Positions 1-14,078 of a stretch of 64,000 nucleotides of DNA are shown one piece after another (position 1 is the first letter of the stretch; each line of letters opens with the position of its first letter). The position numbers and the translations under genes were made by a program. The notes beneath the pieces were generated by a model that did not search any database, was not told where the DNA came from, and saw only the letters and a program-made list of their open reading frames with translations. The DNA is from Schizochytrium sp. TIO01 (lineage: Eukaryota; Sar; Bigyra; Thraustochytrida; Thraustochytriidae): contig SMSO01000025.1 in the NCBI GenBank assembly GCA_004764695.1, positions 3,928,102 through 3,992,101 on the forward strand. Direction: 5' to 3'.

Positions 1-1065
1 TGCTCAGCATGAATAGTAGATTAGGAATAAAATGCTCGTATGGAATCTTCTTGCTTCCACCCGACTAATTGAAGAATCATGTGCAGCATTGTAAACGTCT
101 GAGAAGGGATATGATTAGACCTAGAGAGCTAGACAGAAGTCGAAACAAAAGTATCGAAAGCTGAATTGAAAATGCCCAATAGGATGCTAAAAGCCAATAT
201 CTTAATTGATACATGAGGAGGCAAGCAAATCGAACCTCTCCAAATTTGTATGAAGTAGATCATGTAAAATGAGTTTCTTCACGGTGAAACTCAGCACAGA
301 ATTGACAGATCTCAAACTATCAAAGTCTAAGGTTACCATGCCTTCCTAAGTCTTCAATCTAAGGAAGGATCTTGACTTCGTGGTGCCAATCAACTTACTT
401 GAGTTTTCACAAGTGAAACGCAAGGGATTTTCAGCAGCAAAAGTTCTAAGTAACTACCAAGGAATGAGACTCCCTCAGCGTTCGTTTCATGCCAAGATAT
501 CATTTCACTGTAAAAGTTAAAGAAAGCTACTATCACTGCCTCAATGCACAGGTTTTGGCAAAAATGGTTTCATCATATAAGGTCTTGTTTTTCGCCTATC
601 CTACATCTCTTTAAATCCAAACTTAAAATAGGAAATAGTTCTATCAAAATTTCAAAAAAAGGATAGGACGAAGATCTGATATTTCAAAAAATAGTAGGTT
701 TTGTTTAAAGGGAGAGTCTTTTTGAAGTTATTTAGTTAGAGTTGTCGGTGTGGTGATGCAAATGCATTTTTGTTTGGACAGGTAGAAAGCCTCTGCTACA
801 TCATCATTGGAATTTCATCATTAAAACCTGAGGGATGATAGAAGAAAGAAAGCTTGCTGAGGGTGCGCACGAACAACGAACATGGCGTTGCAGAGTAGTA
901 TTTACCAATAATGATTTATTGATGGGGAGGAGCCTTGTTATTTCGTATCGCACAACGTGCATACGAGAAAAGTCAGCCATGAGCGAGAGAAAGCTAAGAC
1001 ATCAAACAATAAATTTCATCCTCTATGCTAGTCTCAAGAGGGTCGAAAATGCTTGTGTACCAATA
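1..1065. other. Spacer without a recognisable gene
   Basis: AT-leaning sequence downstream of the bromodomain gene, which is on the minus strand and ends at 1066. I see no coding-like frame, tRNA or repeat array. An open frame beginning at 835 runs antisense into the bromodomain gene and looks like chance. The stretch should hold the 3' untranslated region of the bromodomain gene. Confidence 0.5.
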
Positions 1066-2191
1066 CTACTTGGAGGCGGAAGAGTTTGCAGCGTCTGCAG
1101 CCATTGTCGCCGCAGCGGCACTGAGTACTTTAGAGGTTCCGTTTTGCACAGCGTTCTTGGTAGCATCCTGGTGACTGCTATCTCCCGTAGCAAAGGCATC
1201 GGTGTCGGATTTGAGTTTCTTCATGGGTTGACCATCCGCAGAGGCTTCACGGCCAAGCAAAGATGTGCCAAGTTGACCCGCGTCCTCGCTAGCCGGGCGT
1301 TTGGTGCCAACCTTATCTGAATCGGTTGTTTTAGTGGAGGATTTGCTTTCAATAAAGTCCCTGAGCATGAGCTCAAGGCGCCGGAAGTTGGCGACATCAA
1401 TGCGATCGACGAGAATATCTACATCGTCACTTGAACGCTTTCTTAATGCGGATTCACAGGTTTCCTCAATGTTGACAATGAACTCACCGAGCTGGGCTTC
1501 ATCAATTTCGTAAATGAGACGGCAGAATTCTGCGACTTCCTTTTGTGAGGGCGTCTTACCAGTCTTGGCAGTACGAGACGTCGAGGTAACACTAGCAGCT
1601 GAGGATGTTACCTTCTCACTGTTTGGATCAAGCTTCTTGTGCACTCGGGACATGTCACGGTCAAATTTGCGCTTCAACTTCAGGGCAACCTTGTACAAAT
1701 CGGACCCATCCGCATTGTATGCCATGCAGTTGCTCCACACGAGGCGCATATGCCGCACAAACTCATCAAGGTCAGCATACTTTTGCTGGTCGAGATTCTG
1801 CTTAATGGTGCCGAGATCCATAGGCTCCTTCACAATCTTTGGATAGTCCGGCAGATCCCATTCTTTCCACAACACAGGCTCACGGAATGGGTCTGTTTCA
1901 CATTTACCACGATGTTAATTTTTTTGCAAATACATTACATCATTAGCATTTAAGGAAAGGTCCCCATGTTAGTTGAATCAAGCTCCTGTTAATTAGCATC
2001 AAATGTATTCTAAACCCAGTATAATTAGAAGGAATATCTTTCAGGAATGCAAAAACACAAATGCCCAGTAAATATTGAGCATTGTGCATTTTCACGAAGA
2101 AATCGAACTTACCTGACTCCGGGTCGGTGATGAATTTGTCCACAAGGCGGTAGGCCTCAGACTGCCAGGTCACTTCCGGCGTCTTGCCCAT
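1066..2191 (-). CDS. Single-bromodomain plus NET protein (BET/GTE-like), two exons
   Basis: Chromatin reader expected in the nucleus, binding acetyl-lysine on histones. I place exon 1 at 2191-2113 and exon 2 at 1892-1066, with a 220 bp phase-1 GT-AG intron whose donor is GTAAGT. Joining them gives 301 residues and restores an uninterrupted bromodomain (about residues 8-110): D27-P28-F29 in the WPF-shelf region, PDYPKIVKEPMDLGTI from residue 41, and the acetyl-lysine-binding asparagine N86 in CMAYN. A NET/extraterminal-like domain follows (about 142-207, with the acidic DDVDI stretch at 182-186). The tail is Ser/Thr/Ala-rich with a KKLK basic patch. In-frame sequence upstream of the ATG opens only with TTG, so I use the ATG at 2191. 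One bromodomain with a NET resembles plant GTE and protist BET proteins rather than the two-bromodomain animal forms. Family is secure; the exact orthologue is not. Confidence 0.9.
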
Positions 2192-3530
2192 CCTGAATAA
2201 GATTGTTTTCGAAGTGCTCTTTGTTTGAGGCAACAATTAAAAGGTGACAGTTCCAGCAACCCTGCCTTTAACGCAAGAACTCCAAGTTATGCTAATAAAC
2301 TTATCGCCGGAGCCAGAGAAACCTTAAAGATCCTCCAGTGCGAAGATCCTAGAACAAGGGGCGCTCGAAAAACAGTTTCTCCACGTTACAGCGAGAGCAA
2401 ACGAGAGCAAGCTGGAGCAAGAAAGACGACAAGCAGCCGACCTCGTTCTGAGTCCAATCGCGCAAAGCCTCGGCTGAGGTGTTCGGCTGGCGGCTTGTAG
2501 CAAGTTCTCTCCTTCTTGTGAAGATCGTTAGTCGCCTTGTGGAAGCACTGCGCAGACGGCAGCAGCTCCTCACTGCGCGGAGGGCGGCGGCCGGAGCTCG
2601 CTCGAGGCTGACTGCTGCCGCGGTGGTTGACCTTCTTCTCAAAATTAATCAAGGTCAGGCTTATCTGTTTCTGCTAGATACAACTACAGTCCAAGGTCCC
2701 ACTGTCCTATGTGGGACCTACACTCATTGGCAAAGGCAAAGGCAAACATATGAAGAATAGGACCAAGCAGCGTTGGGAAAAAAGCGTTCTGTAAATGGTT
2801 TGGAACGGCTTGCAGGAGAACGAGGAGGTGTTCTGATGATATCGACAATTTAAGAACACAATAGAACGTACACCGCGGCGGGGTTTTAAAATGAAGGATA
2901 TGATGAAGGAGGAAGGATATTCTGGTGTAAAGGTGGTCTGTCCTTGGAGTCGGGTGGAGAACTGGGCGGAAAGTGGTGCTCGCCGGAACGGAGAAGTGAA
3001 ATAAATTCTCAGCGGAACTGTACTTGGTAAGGCTGGCTCCGTTGCGGGCGGGCGCCAGCGTGATGACACGGCCTCGGTCTTCTTTTCTTTTTCTCTCCTT
3101 CGATGAGCGGAGAAGCGGGTGAGCGTGGTGTCGAGGTCTACACGGAGGTCGAGGCCGGATGCTCTGATTCGTTTGCTTGACGATGTCGCTGTCTATCTAC
3201 AACGGGTCCCTCCCTCACCGAGGACTGACTGTTTGTTTGGCAATTGTCACCGGGTGGAGAAGAGGGAGGTGGCATGATTCGACGTGTGCGTGAGAAGCTA
3301 GCAGAGGGAGAGAGAGTGAGATACCTGAAGTATGATGGAGGTGCAAAAAGTGATGTTTTTAGAGGATGCCCTTTTGAGGTGCTAAGCCCTTGTTCTCTGA
3401 AGAAGTGATGTCATCGCCGACGTAGTGGTATTTGAGATCTTAGTGGATTTATACCAATTTTGATCTTACGAGCAGTAGCTCTAGCGCCAGCACCGTAATA
3501 CTAAAGTTGCAGTGTATCCAACTCCCCGTT
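2192..3530. other. Promoter-side spacer, relatively GC-rich
   Basis: Upstream region of the bromodomain gene. Several overlapping open frames occur on both strands (roughly 2349-2652 and 2707-3069). They have Arg/Ser-rich, low-information translations, as expected from GC-rich sequence that lacks stops by chance. I do not call a gene here. Confidence 0.4.
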
Positions 3531-6468
3531 CGTTATGAATGATTATGTTGCTATGTTGTATGCCCTGGCTTATGCGGAAGCATCGCACCAACTGTTTGAG
3601 GAAGAACTGGACTTGAAGAAGCTCAAAGCGCATGGGAGTCTGGAGGCTAAACACAGTGCTATCAAAGTTTTTTCCCATCCCCTCAGAACTCGACAGGTAT
3701 GCCAAGAATACAAAACTAATTCGATTGTTCGTAATCTCGAGATGGTGCGAAGCAAACTGACTCAACTGAAGAAAGTATATTGAAGAGCTAAAGTCAAATT
3801 AATCTATCGAACTTACAGCCCAAAGTGATTGAAGGTTGAAATCTTGCCACGAATATAAATACATTTACATCATTTAAAGCTACCCTTGCCGGTCAGAATC
3901 TTAGCGCTATTTGAATTTAAACCTTTAGTTTACTATAGAAAATGCTACAAGTACAAAGAATCAGTTGACAAAAGAAAAGTACGGAAGAAAGTATAACGAT
4001 CACGAAGAAAACGCTCCAAATTCTTCTCGGTTATATACTGCATAAAAGTATTGAAGACTCACTTCAACAAAATATCAGAATAGTCCACGTATGCAAAACG
4101 CCAAACTGGCGCTGCTCGATTAAAACACATCATTTGGTCAAGCTTATGAGTTTAGATGGGATGAAATTAACCTTTGATCGATACCAAATTTAGACACTCA
4201 GGAAATTTCAGCCAAGGCAATGTCTGATAAAGTGAGAAAAGACTTCAAAAAATTTGCTTGGTCGCTAACAGTTTCTTACACGAAGGAAATATGTATATAT
4301 TTTTACTTTTATTTATTACAATTTTCTAAAAACAGTTTATAAAACCTCTCACACCGCACCCGTCGAGCAAGACATTTCTTCCAATGTTGCGAAGGAAGTA
4401 AACGCACGCTGCGTTATTTGAGTGCCTAACGTCAATTACAGGAAACATGTAACAAGGACTTTAGTAATGTCATTGTTTTCAAGGAAACCTTATGGATTTC
4501 ACTTTCTTCATCAAATTGGCCAAGAATATTATTAGATGACTGTAATATCATTGGGGGACTCCCTGAGACGTATTTGTTGGTCAAAACTTCATTCGCTTCT
4601 TGGTATTGGTAGAAAATCATTTGAAAGAGACTTTAGTTTATGAAAAACAAAAACAAAAGAAAACTTCATAATTTATGAAGCGGCTTTTCGAACAGATTTT
4701 TCTTTCCTAGGAAGTATCTCTCTCGTGATGGACTTCAAGCACACATGGATGCACTGTTTGTGTCTTGCTCAGCTCACTTCAGGCTTTTGCCTTGAAAGAT
4801 GGCATTCTCACCTCAATGTTATGGAATGAATGAGAACTTAAGTGCAATTCAAATTCCGCGAAATATATAATTGTGCGCAAGGAAGACTATGCGTAGTAGT
4901 TACCAAAAAATGCAATCTTCATTTCTGTCGCAGTCTATGTTTATTTCGCTTCTGCTTCTCTTCTGCTTCATTTATATATTGTATTCAAAAGTAAAATAAA
5001 GTATTAGGGTGCGAGGAAACTTTTAACATCCTTTGAAACCAACAGAAATTACTCTCCTCACGTCCCTCTTGAAGGCAACAACTATCCTTTTTTCTGTTTT
5101 TCAGGTTGCTCATATGAAGTTGTTTAGGGTCTATTTGAAGGAATTTATTATGCTGCTGGTTACTTATTCCCAGCTCGCTTACTTCTCGTCCATCATGAGT
5201 AACGCAAATTAATTTCTCAAGGACCTTTAAAGAAGTTTACTCACGTAAATGCATTGTTAACTCAGTGGCGTCAGATCTAGAGGACCAATAGAGCTTGAAG
5301 GTAAACTTTGAAGTACTACGCCCTGCTTCAGCTCTATGAATCGGGCATTTTCCTTCTTTTTTTCAAATGTTTTGATTCAGGTGTAGAAAGGGGGATGCTG
5401 GCACAACAAAGTGTAGAAAATAATGCTTATGGCTAGATGCCGCATCTTTACAATGAGTTCTCAAGCATAGCATATAAAGTAGTACCTACTAGTATAGCTC
5501 GTAGTTTGCTTTAGTTGAAATGGGCGGGCCTTTTTATGGTATTGGCTTGAAATTTTCTGCGGTGCTGGCGAATAAACTTTTTGTTATTTTCTTTTGTCTA
5601 CCACCTATACGAAGTCTTACGGGATACCATAGAAGTAAGCGTTGAAGTTGTATAGTTATGCGCGCTTGGGTGCGGTCATCAAGGTGCAGGCCAGACGTGA
5701 GGAATATTAATCAAGCCGAACGGAGAAATTGTGATATACTTTCTTTTCAGCCTAGGTAGCTAGCTCTCAAAGCGCCTTTCTGATCCAAGAGCCAACATCG
5801 TAGCCTCAGCATTGATTATTTCCAACTTGAACTGATGTTCTCCGAACCGAGTTGTTTGATACAGTAGGTGGAGGGTTCATTTGCTACCTCAGCTACAACT
5901 AAACCATCTGCCTTCCAAGCTGTATTCGAACTGTACTCTTTGTTGCTCGCAGCTGCCACAAGACATATTTGCAGTTTCACATGCAAACCAAATTTCTGAA
6001 ATATTGCATTCGACGGGATTCAATTTAAAGATATTAAAAATGGATGGCGAAATTCGCATTTATAATCGCGAGAAGATACAAGTCATCACTGATGACAGAC
6101 ATGATGAAACTGCGAACAGCTCGGTCGCTATGAAGTATTTTGTTTCATACTGGACTCACCGAGGATTTCATAGAGTGATTTCCCGCGTCTGGATTCCAAG
6201 TATTGCATTCTCCCATGAAACGTTCGCTCGAACACAAAGCATGCGCTTCGCATAAGAAGGAATCCATATACAAACCAATACAATCAGCTTAACCGGATGG
6301 AGGGTCTGGTGATCATCGTATTGAGGTCTCCTAGATCCCGTTTCCCTTTAAAGGCACTTGGCAATGACGAACAGTAAGCCGTGTGTTCGGTAGATCGAAT
6401 GCAATCTCTGGGAGAAAAGTGGGATTTCCCTCCACAAAGAGCCAAAAAATGAATCCTGCTGCACATTT

Positions 6469-6485
6469 AAAAAAAAAAAAAAAAA
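6469..6485 (+). repeat. Poly-A run (17 A)
   Basis: Uninterrupted adenines in the gene-poor region. I see no target-site duplication or coding sequence beside it, so I do not read it as a retroelement tail. Confidence 0.9.
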
Positions 6486-9400
6486 GGATGCTAACTTCAT
6501 TATGCGATAACAAAATACCAAGGTAGCGTGTTGTGATAGTTGGTGATATTTTAAAATCAACTGTACCCGACATGATGGCAAGAGTCGTATACCACCAAAC
6601 CACTTTTAATTAAAATACCTGCTGCACGGTGTGTTCTGAATTACTTATTAAAAACCCTTTTGAAATTTTAAGTTTTAATTAAAAATGAATTAAATAATTA
6701 ACTTGAAAGAAGGACTATTAAAGATAACAATATCAACATCTCATGCAAAGGGGTTGTCAGTTTGAGCATGTATATACACTCCGACTTCCCTTGTCATAGT
6801 ACAGGTTGTGGTGTTTCTGGTTGCCTAGATAGATAGATAGGTGTTTAGAGACTCATCTAACCACCCCTGTATAATAGACTCAAATAACATATCAATTTCC
6901 AATTTTGAGAGTGCTGCCATGAGCAATTATTGGAACCTTTTGCCATCACAATAGCCATTTATTATTTATTTTTTTTAATAAAATAAAAAAATAAATAAAA
7001 AGAGTTTTAAAATGCAAATAAACAAAAAACGTTTCATTAGAAACCATGTTCTAAAAACCTTTTTTTAACCTTTAAAAAAGTGAAGACGCTTGAAGCGGTC
7101 TGCAATCAGACGAGCATATGGAGACACACACATGCGAAGTGAAGGTGTTATGGCAAAGTATCGACTGCTGCTATTGTGCAGACTTTTAGTTATACAACAA
7201 TCTTCAACAAGTTAAGTACTCGCAGTAGTTTTGCGCTGAGATCGAGGTCTCTTTCAAGAAATATAGCAAGTCTGGCTACTACTTTATCCAAATCTAAAAG
7301 GCTCAGGCGTGCCAGTGCCGCCGTGCCCTTCTTTCCGGATGGTTCTCCACCACGAGTTTAGCAGCCGTTCTTTTGGCTTCACACCGGAACACGTTTTGAA
7401 CGACTCATACGAATAATGAGGGAAAAAAAAGACAAGTCTACCAGAGTCTTCAAACTTCGCCAATCTACTACAGGGATTCGATCCTAGAGTTAGTGTTAGT
7501 AACCTTATTAGTGCTTGCGATTTGAAAAAAAAAGGAGGGAAAAAGGCCGTAGTAGTAGTAGTAATAATAATAGCAGTAGTAGTAACAGTAGTAGTAGTAG
7601 TGAATAGCAACTTATTACTCGGAGTAACCGAGGCTTTAAGTTTCATAGATAATGATGTTTTTTTATTTTAAAAGAAATGGAAAATGAAACCAAAAACAGC
7701 CACGTGTAAAGAGCAAACTTGAAAGCGTTCTACTTTTTCATGGTGGATTTGGCCAACCAAGTTGGGGAAGGGGATGCATAAAACTCAGGTGGAGCAACGC
7801 GGTGCTTCTGTAGATTGATCTGGGTTTCTTTTTGAGTTGTTGTTTGCAGGTTCATAGCGACGAGAACTTTTTTCTCAATATTTGCGAGAAGTGCGGGCAA
7901 GATACGCAAGATTGGGCACACGCTTTGACTCCTCGGGCGAAAGAATTTCATCGATCTATCTATCCACTATGTGAGTAAGTGAGCAAGTGGACAGTCTGAA
8001 AAGCCAAGCAGAGCAAAAGCTGCAAGACTGAACATCAAACGATGAGCAGAAAAGGAACATGATAGGTTCAATGAATGGGTGGTTCATATGGGATCTTTGG
8101 CCAGCAATTGCGAGCAATTTACAAAACCTTGCCCAAGCTGCTCGAAGATGCTCCGTGGAAGACACTTTCACTTATAAGGAGAGAGTTTATCTAGTGACTT
8201 AAGCCTCGCGAAATGAGGCTTCAAGGTGCCAACTGTTTCGCTTCTCCCCCGTATTTCACTTGGACGGATTTCCTCATTTTATATTGCTCAATTATGACCT
8301 TACTCTTTCTGGTATTTTGATCTTTGAAGAAAAATATCTTAACAAAAACATTTTTCAGAAAAGTGGAAAGTTAATCTTTCTTCATCCAATGTATAAAAGA
8401 ATGGTTTCTGGCTACTCTGTAAGATTAAAATATAGACAACACACAAGCATTGACAGATGTGCTGTAAAATGGGCAAATGCGCAGTTATGTACTCGGTGTT
8501 TAGGGTACTGTTGCTCTTCATGTTAGACACACTAGCATCCTATGGTGGCATGTTTGCATCGAAAAAAGGGAGGCACTAGGTTGCCGCTCGGAGCGCAGAT
8601 TTTCAGTTCTACGTATTTTTATTAGTCTAAAAAAGAAAAATCTCATTGGAAAATATTTTTAGATTCAAAGAAATGAAGAATGTTTTCAATTTAGGAGGTT
8701 GAACCTATTTTTGACACTAAAAGTTGTATTTAAACATTGAAAAGGTACTACCTACCCTCTAGTTTTCCCTAAGTAGACTGTTGTCACTCTCACTAGTTAG
8801 AGGTACTTAGTTTTAAAACATTTAGAAACCTCAAGCTAAAACAACTACTTATCGTTGTGTTCAAATGCTTTTCCTGGTACCAGAGGGTAAGTAAATACCT
8901 ACCTAGTTCATGCTATGTAGGAAAACAAAAAGCTAACACATGCATGAACTGTCAACACAAGAAAGGAGGAAAACAACAGATTCATAATCGGGATTTAAAA
9001 CATTAGTCAATGTTTAATATGTAGTTGTCTGTATGATTACTTTCTACAGCCCCAGCGACGTCCTCTTTGCAAGAATTTTTTTGCCAACGTGATTCCAAGC
9101 ATTCTGGTCACATCCAGACCTCTTCGGGGACTCTTCTTTGGGGACCTCTTAAAAGTCCTATTATAACTTTTATTTTAAAGGCAGCAAGAATATGTTATTC
9201 TTTTTGAAGAACTATGGGTTCTGATCGCAGATGAAAAGGGACTAATTTGATCAACTTCAATATCATAAACATAGATATCTACGTACTAGCCCATCAGAAA
9301 CTTGAGCGGGGAATAATCGAGCAGGATCCTTTTTGCTGATCACGATGGGAAATATTTCGGAGAGCTTTAAATGAATAAACGCAGTGAGTATCTTTCATCT

Positions 9401-12400
9401 TTAGTACTACTTCGTTTTCTTTTTCATCTTTTTCATTTTTTTCATTGATAGGGTTAGAGGTTTGTATAGTTTATATCTTAAGAGCTATGCAGTCAACTCC
9501 AGTGCTTCACAAACATCTGTATTGAATTACTCCTCACGTTTCAGTCTTCGCAACTTTGGGGGAAAAAAATAGAAATGCACCGTTGTTTTATAGCAGTTAT
9601 ATGTCGGTATATCCCGCCTAGCACTCTGCGTGAGTACCATTCGTCCACGGAGGCTTAGCAACGTTTGCATTTGTGCGAAAGGCCATATTTCCTTTTCCTT
9701 TGTTTAATTTCCTAATTTGTGCAGCAAATATCGCTTTTGACGAAGCTGACTATGATTTTGCAACTGAGTGATGTACATTTACTTATCAAGATACGCAATA
9801 CACTTCAAATAGCAGGTTTTTCTTAACAGAGAAACTAGCTAAACTGCGTAAATACGATTAGCTTAGATATCGCGGAGAGAAGGGTGTGTGGGAAAAAAAC
9901 AATCAACCCATTGACAAATCATCCTAAGGCATCGTTGTGAATAATATATTAGGACAGTTCTTACCTGAAGCTGCAACAATGAAATGTATTGGTGTAATAC
10001 AAAAATAAAAAATAAAAAATATTGCAACAACTCAGCATTTTGTCAACAAACCTTTCCCTAATTTGAGAGAATGCTGACAATGTCTAAGACAGGTATACTT
10101 GTTACAGCTTTCTTTTGTAGAAACATGACCCTTTCTATATATTGAATGGCCTGAAGCGGGTTCTTTCTGGTCGTTAGGAATGTCGAATACCTGAACTGGA
10201 TTATATCTAGGCTATTACATAATATTGAAAACCCCTAAAACCTATTCCAAGATCTCAGATATGGTGCTGTACTTTCCTATAGCGCCCACTCTTTTGGGGT
10301 GCAAATGGTAATTATAAAGGCATCAATCATCAGATAAAGGCCGTTTTCTCTGCGTCAGACCCGCTAATTACCCATGTCCGTGGAGGGTTTACGAGTCCAA
10401 GAAATCAAAATATCGAATTGAAATTCATCAATTAACAGTCGGTACCATTGCTGCTCGCTCCCCTAACTAACGACCTAAAGAACGAATTTAGTAAAGGAAA
10501 CAAACAACTATACATCTTGGACGGATACATATATGTATATATTTATGCTATAATTAGTTTTTCCGCTTCCTTGGTTTTCGAAAAGCTAATTCTTCTGTGT
10601 TTATTATTCCTACCTACCCTGTGTAAATTGAGCAGCAGAAAAAACGAAATATTGTTTTAAAAAAAACAAAAAAAAAACGTTTTTTTATTATTGCTATGTA
10701 AAAAAACGAGGGAAGGTGAAAACACGATCGCAGATTCTAAAATATGAGTCACGATAGCTATGCGGTGAGGAATTGTCTAACTACGTTAGAAACTGTGGTG
10801 CTGATTTGAGCCATCATTGCAACATCTATGTGATCAATTTTCCTGACCACATTACAGCACGTTGTCCCCGCTCCTAGCGTGAAAGATGCGGCGTTGTTAC
10901 TGTAGGAATCACGATGCTTTCCTCTCTATTAATCTAAAAAATTTTAATTAACAGAATTGATTTTTAATCAAGAGAAGAAAATTCAAATAAGCTTTTAAAA
11001 CTAAAAATAAGTAAATAAAAATGAATAGATGCGAATAAAGAGTTAAAGCATGAAAGGCTTGCCATGCTTTCTTTCCTGAACAATTCAAGCAACAAAAGTA
11101 TCACTAGTAGAGAGATACGCAAGTATTACCTAGGTTTATCAAATTCCAATGGCTGTTGTTTTATTTCTCTTACCTACTAGTACTTTTCATTATTGTTTAC
11201 CGAGCAAGGTAAAGTGAGTGTGAGCAACTCTTTTCTTTCATCTGTAGTCGCTGCGCGTTTTTCTTCAGGGGGGGTCTCAACCAATAGTAATTCCTATCCC
11301 AAACACCTAGTAATCCGTGCAAGCAAAAAAAAAGACGCGCAGACGACGGAAAAGCGACACCGCAAAACTAAAAAACCAAAAAATAATTCGATGAAAAGTC
11401 ACTTTTGTAACAAATAAGAAAAGGGAACGACGAAAAAGAAAGAGAGAGAAAGAGTCTCTGACCCAAGCTACAGGAGACCTATGGGAAACACCTAGAAGTG
11501 CTCCTGTGATTGTGATTGTTTTGGCTTTGAGGTTTTACCCAAGCTAAAAGTGTTCAACTTAATTCCTCTAACTAGAGAGAGAGGTGCAATAGCTAGCTAG
11601 GTACACAACCTACTGCATAGCTCTAGGTGCGAGCCGCAGATGATCGTCCGCCCTACCAGCTTGTCTATAGATCTCATGCCTCTCTACTGACAGGGTATCT
11701 ATCGGGTATGGTCATTCATTCGTACATTCACGTCCTTTGAGCAAAGAGCTGTTCAAACCTTGTGATTTCTTTCTTTCCATTGTGGTACTCATTATACAGT
11801 GCCTACTACTACTTTAACCAAAACGGGGCAATAACAATATAGCAAGGAGGTGTGAAGAAAGAAAAGCCAACTTAGAAAAGACGAGACGAGCGAGGTGGAA
11901 AATAACAAACCGTGGAAAACAGAAAAAAAGAAAAGCTAAAAAGAGAACACTACCATACATGCGTACGTACATCTACATATTATATATCTATTTACATGCA
12001 TATACACAGACATACATAAACAAAAGGTTTGGAGGCCGCCGACGATGAGGGTGTTTATCGAAAGATAGCGAGCTAGTGATGGTGGTCTAATACTGTGGAG
12101 CATCGAAAAGAAAGAAGCCACTTCTGTGGCATCGCATGTAGATTTCCACAGATTTGTAGGTCATCAGCAGTCTTCGCTTTCTAAGTCGCCAATTGCAACA
12201 CTAACCACGGGACCCCTTCGCACACTTTGCATTGCAAACCTGCTACAAGTATTACAGTGCGCCCTGCGCTATCTTATGCTACCTGCCTAAGTTTTAACTT
12301 CTGTTGATAGCGCAAGCGCAATTATGGTTAGAATGAGACTATGATGAAAGGGGTTTAGAAAGAAGAATAAAGAAAAGACAACGCATGATCTTGGAGAGAT

Positions 12401-13771
12401 CGTATAAAAATACGAAAGAAAAGAAGAGAAAAGAAAAGGCAATCAATTCTCTCACGTGAGCCACTGATAAAATGTGGAGATGTAATGAAGCAGCGTCTTA
12501 CAGCTGGTTGTGAAATGTAGGCGTATTGAGAAAATATGGTTTTCGAGGGATCTTCAGTAGGCACAGATCGTGAGAACATAATGTACTTATAGCGTTTGCT
12601 CGCTCGCTTGGTTTTAGATTGCTGCTTTAGCAGGTGCTAGGTCCATCTGCTGGACTGATGACGAGCATAAACCTAGGCTTAGCTGAGTTTAGGATCGACA
12701 AGTGTTTCATAAATTCAATTTGGGGCGGCTGTTTACTTTATCTACGACAGAGTTCTGCCCTTATGGTGGAGTCGAGCGAAGTGTTGTTGTCATATCATCA
12801 TTCTATCGAGTGATTTCGATTTCCAAGAAATGTGAGTGAGATAATTCGTGACGATGCTTTGTAAAAGTGAAAATTTTGCCAAAGTCTCAGGATGGCGTGT
12901 CAGTGAGTGAGAGTAGGGGGCAGGATAAAGTCCTGCCCTCCGAACAGGAGCGAGCAGAAACACCAGAGACGCCAATCACAGTCGATATCGTTGCTGCAGT
13001 GGATGGCGAGCTGGAATAAACAACTACATCACCATTTTGAACTCTACTAGAGAAAATTGCATCAACATCCTCATATTTCTAGCTAGATACACCAGAAAAT
13101 GGCACAGTGTTGCCTCCGAGCAAAGAGACATGTGGCTGCCTTGATATTTTAGAAGATCAAAACTTCGAGCAATTTCAGAAGGCATTTCATAGCAATCATT
13201 TAAAGGAGCAATCAAACGACTGAATGACTGACTATGCGTTGAAGAGAGGTCGAGACAAAAAATGAAACTTGAAAAGCAGACCTAAGAAAAGAAAACACTT
13301 GTTTTCCTAGTCTTTGTTTCAAATTACGAAAAGTTATTGTTTTTTCTTTCCATGACAAACATTTCTTTTGGAGATTTCATTATTAGAAAACATATTATTA
13401 TAACGACGAGGAGAGGCCTATTTTAAAATTTAATACTTTGCTATAATAATAATTTAAAAAAGAAAAAAAAAAAGGGGGGGAAAGCAGAAAATGAGAAAAG
13501 AAAAGAAAAGAAAAGCAGGAGTGAGAGCCAACAAGTCAGTCTTGTTCTGTTGATGTGCTTCGCATTTCGTTTATTTCATCACACTCGATCCTCTTTCCAC
13601 TCATAGGTCTGAGAGGGGAAGCGAGAGAGCGCGAGAGAAGCGACAGAGAGAGGGAATGCATGCCATTGCACGAATGAAAGATTGGAGAGGAGTAGATTAC
13701 CACATAAACTGGAATCAATTTATGACTCGGATGATCATAAAAAGACAAATTGATAGATCAGCGGAGACGAG

Positions 13772-13851
13772 GAAAAGAAAAGAAAAGAAAAGAAAAGAGA
13801 AAAAGAAAAGAAAAGGAGAAAAGTAAAGAAAAGGAGAAAAGTAAAAGACAA
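13772..13851 (+). repeat. AAAAG microsatellite, purine-rich
   Basis: About 80 bp of AAAAG units grading into a longer AAGGAGAAAAGTAAAG-type repeat. Its complement, a TTTTC tract, recurs 0.9 kb further on at 14688-14797 upstream of the His/Gln-rich gene. Confidence 0.9.
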
Positions 13852-14078
13852 CAACACAATCGTGTATGCAATCCTATTTTTAATACAAGTTATTCCTATA
13901 CAACCACCCCGTTTTCTGGGAACATATAGATGCCTCCACAGAGCCCGTACGTCCACTTAGTGCTACTCAAATCTCAGACGAGATGTAGGGAAAGCGAGGT
14001 GTGACAGCCGCAATAAAGACGCCTCCTTGGATGGGTCTATATTGTATTCTGTACAGACGTTCATTAGTATTAAAATGA

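Larger units (their letters stand above)
3531..14078. other. Gene-poor region of about 10.5 kb
   Basis: No recognisable gene, tRNA or transposon. The longest ATG frames are short: 3535-3783 plus (82 codons, charged, coding-like but without homology I know) and 5881-6255 plus (opens with TTG). The region has several A/T islands (6640-6720, 6960-7080, 10640-10690, 10920-11040, 13375-13470), a run of 17 A at 6469-6485, and GTA/GTR triplet runs near 7550-7600. Dispersed copies of TACCTACC/GGTAGGTA-like words also occur. Small multi-exon or non-coding RNA genes cannot be excluded by eye. Confidence 0.4.

Noticed and set aside
228-240. tRNA T-arm-like word (AATCGAACCT)
   Set aside because: No matching acceptor, D or anticodon arms around it.
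6469-6485. Retroposon tail
   Set aside because: Isolated poly-A without flanking duplication or reverse-transcriptase sequence.
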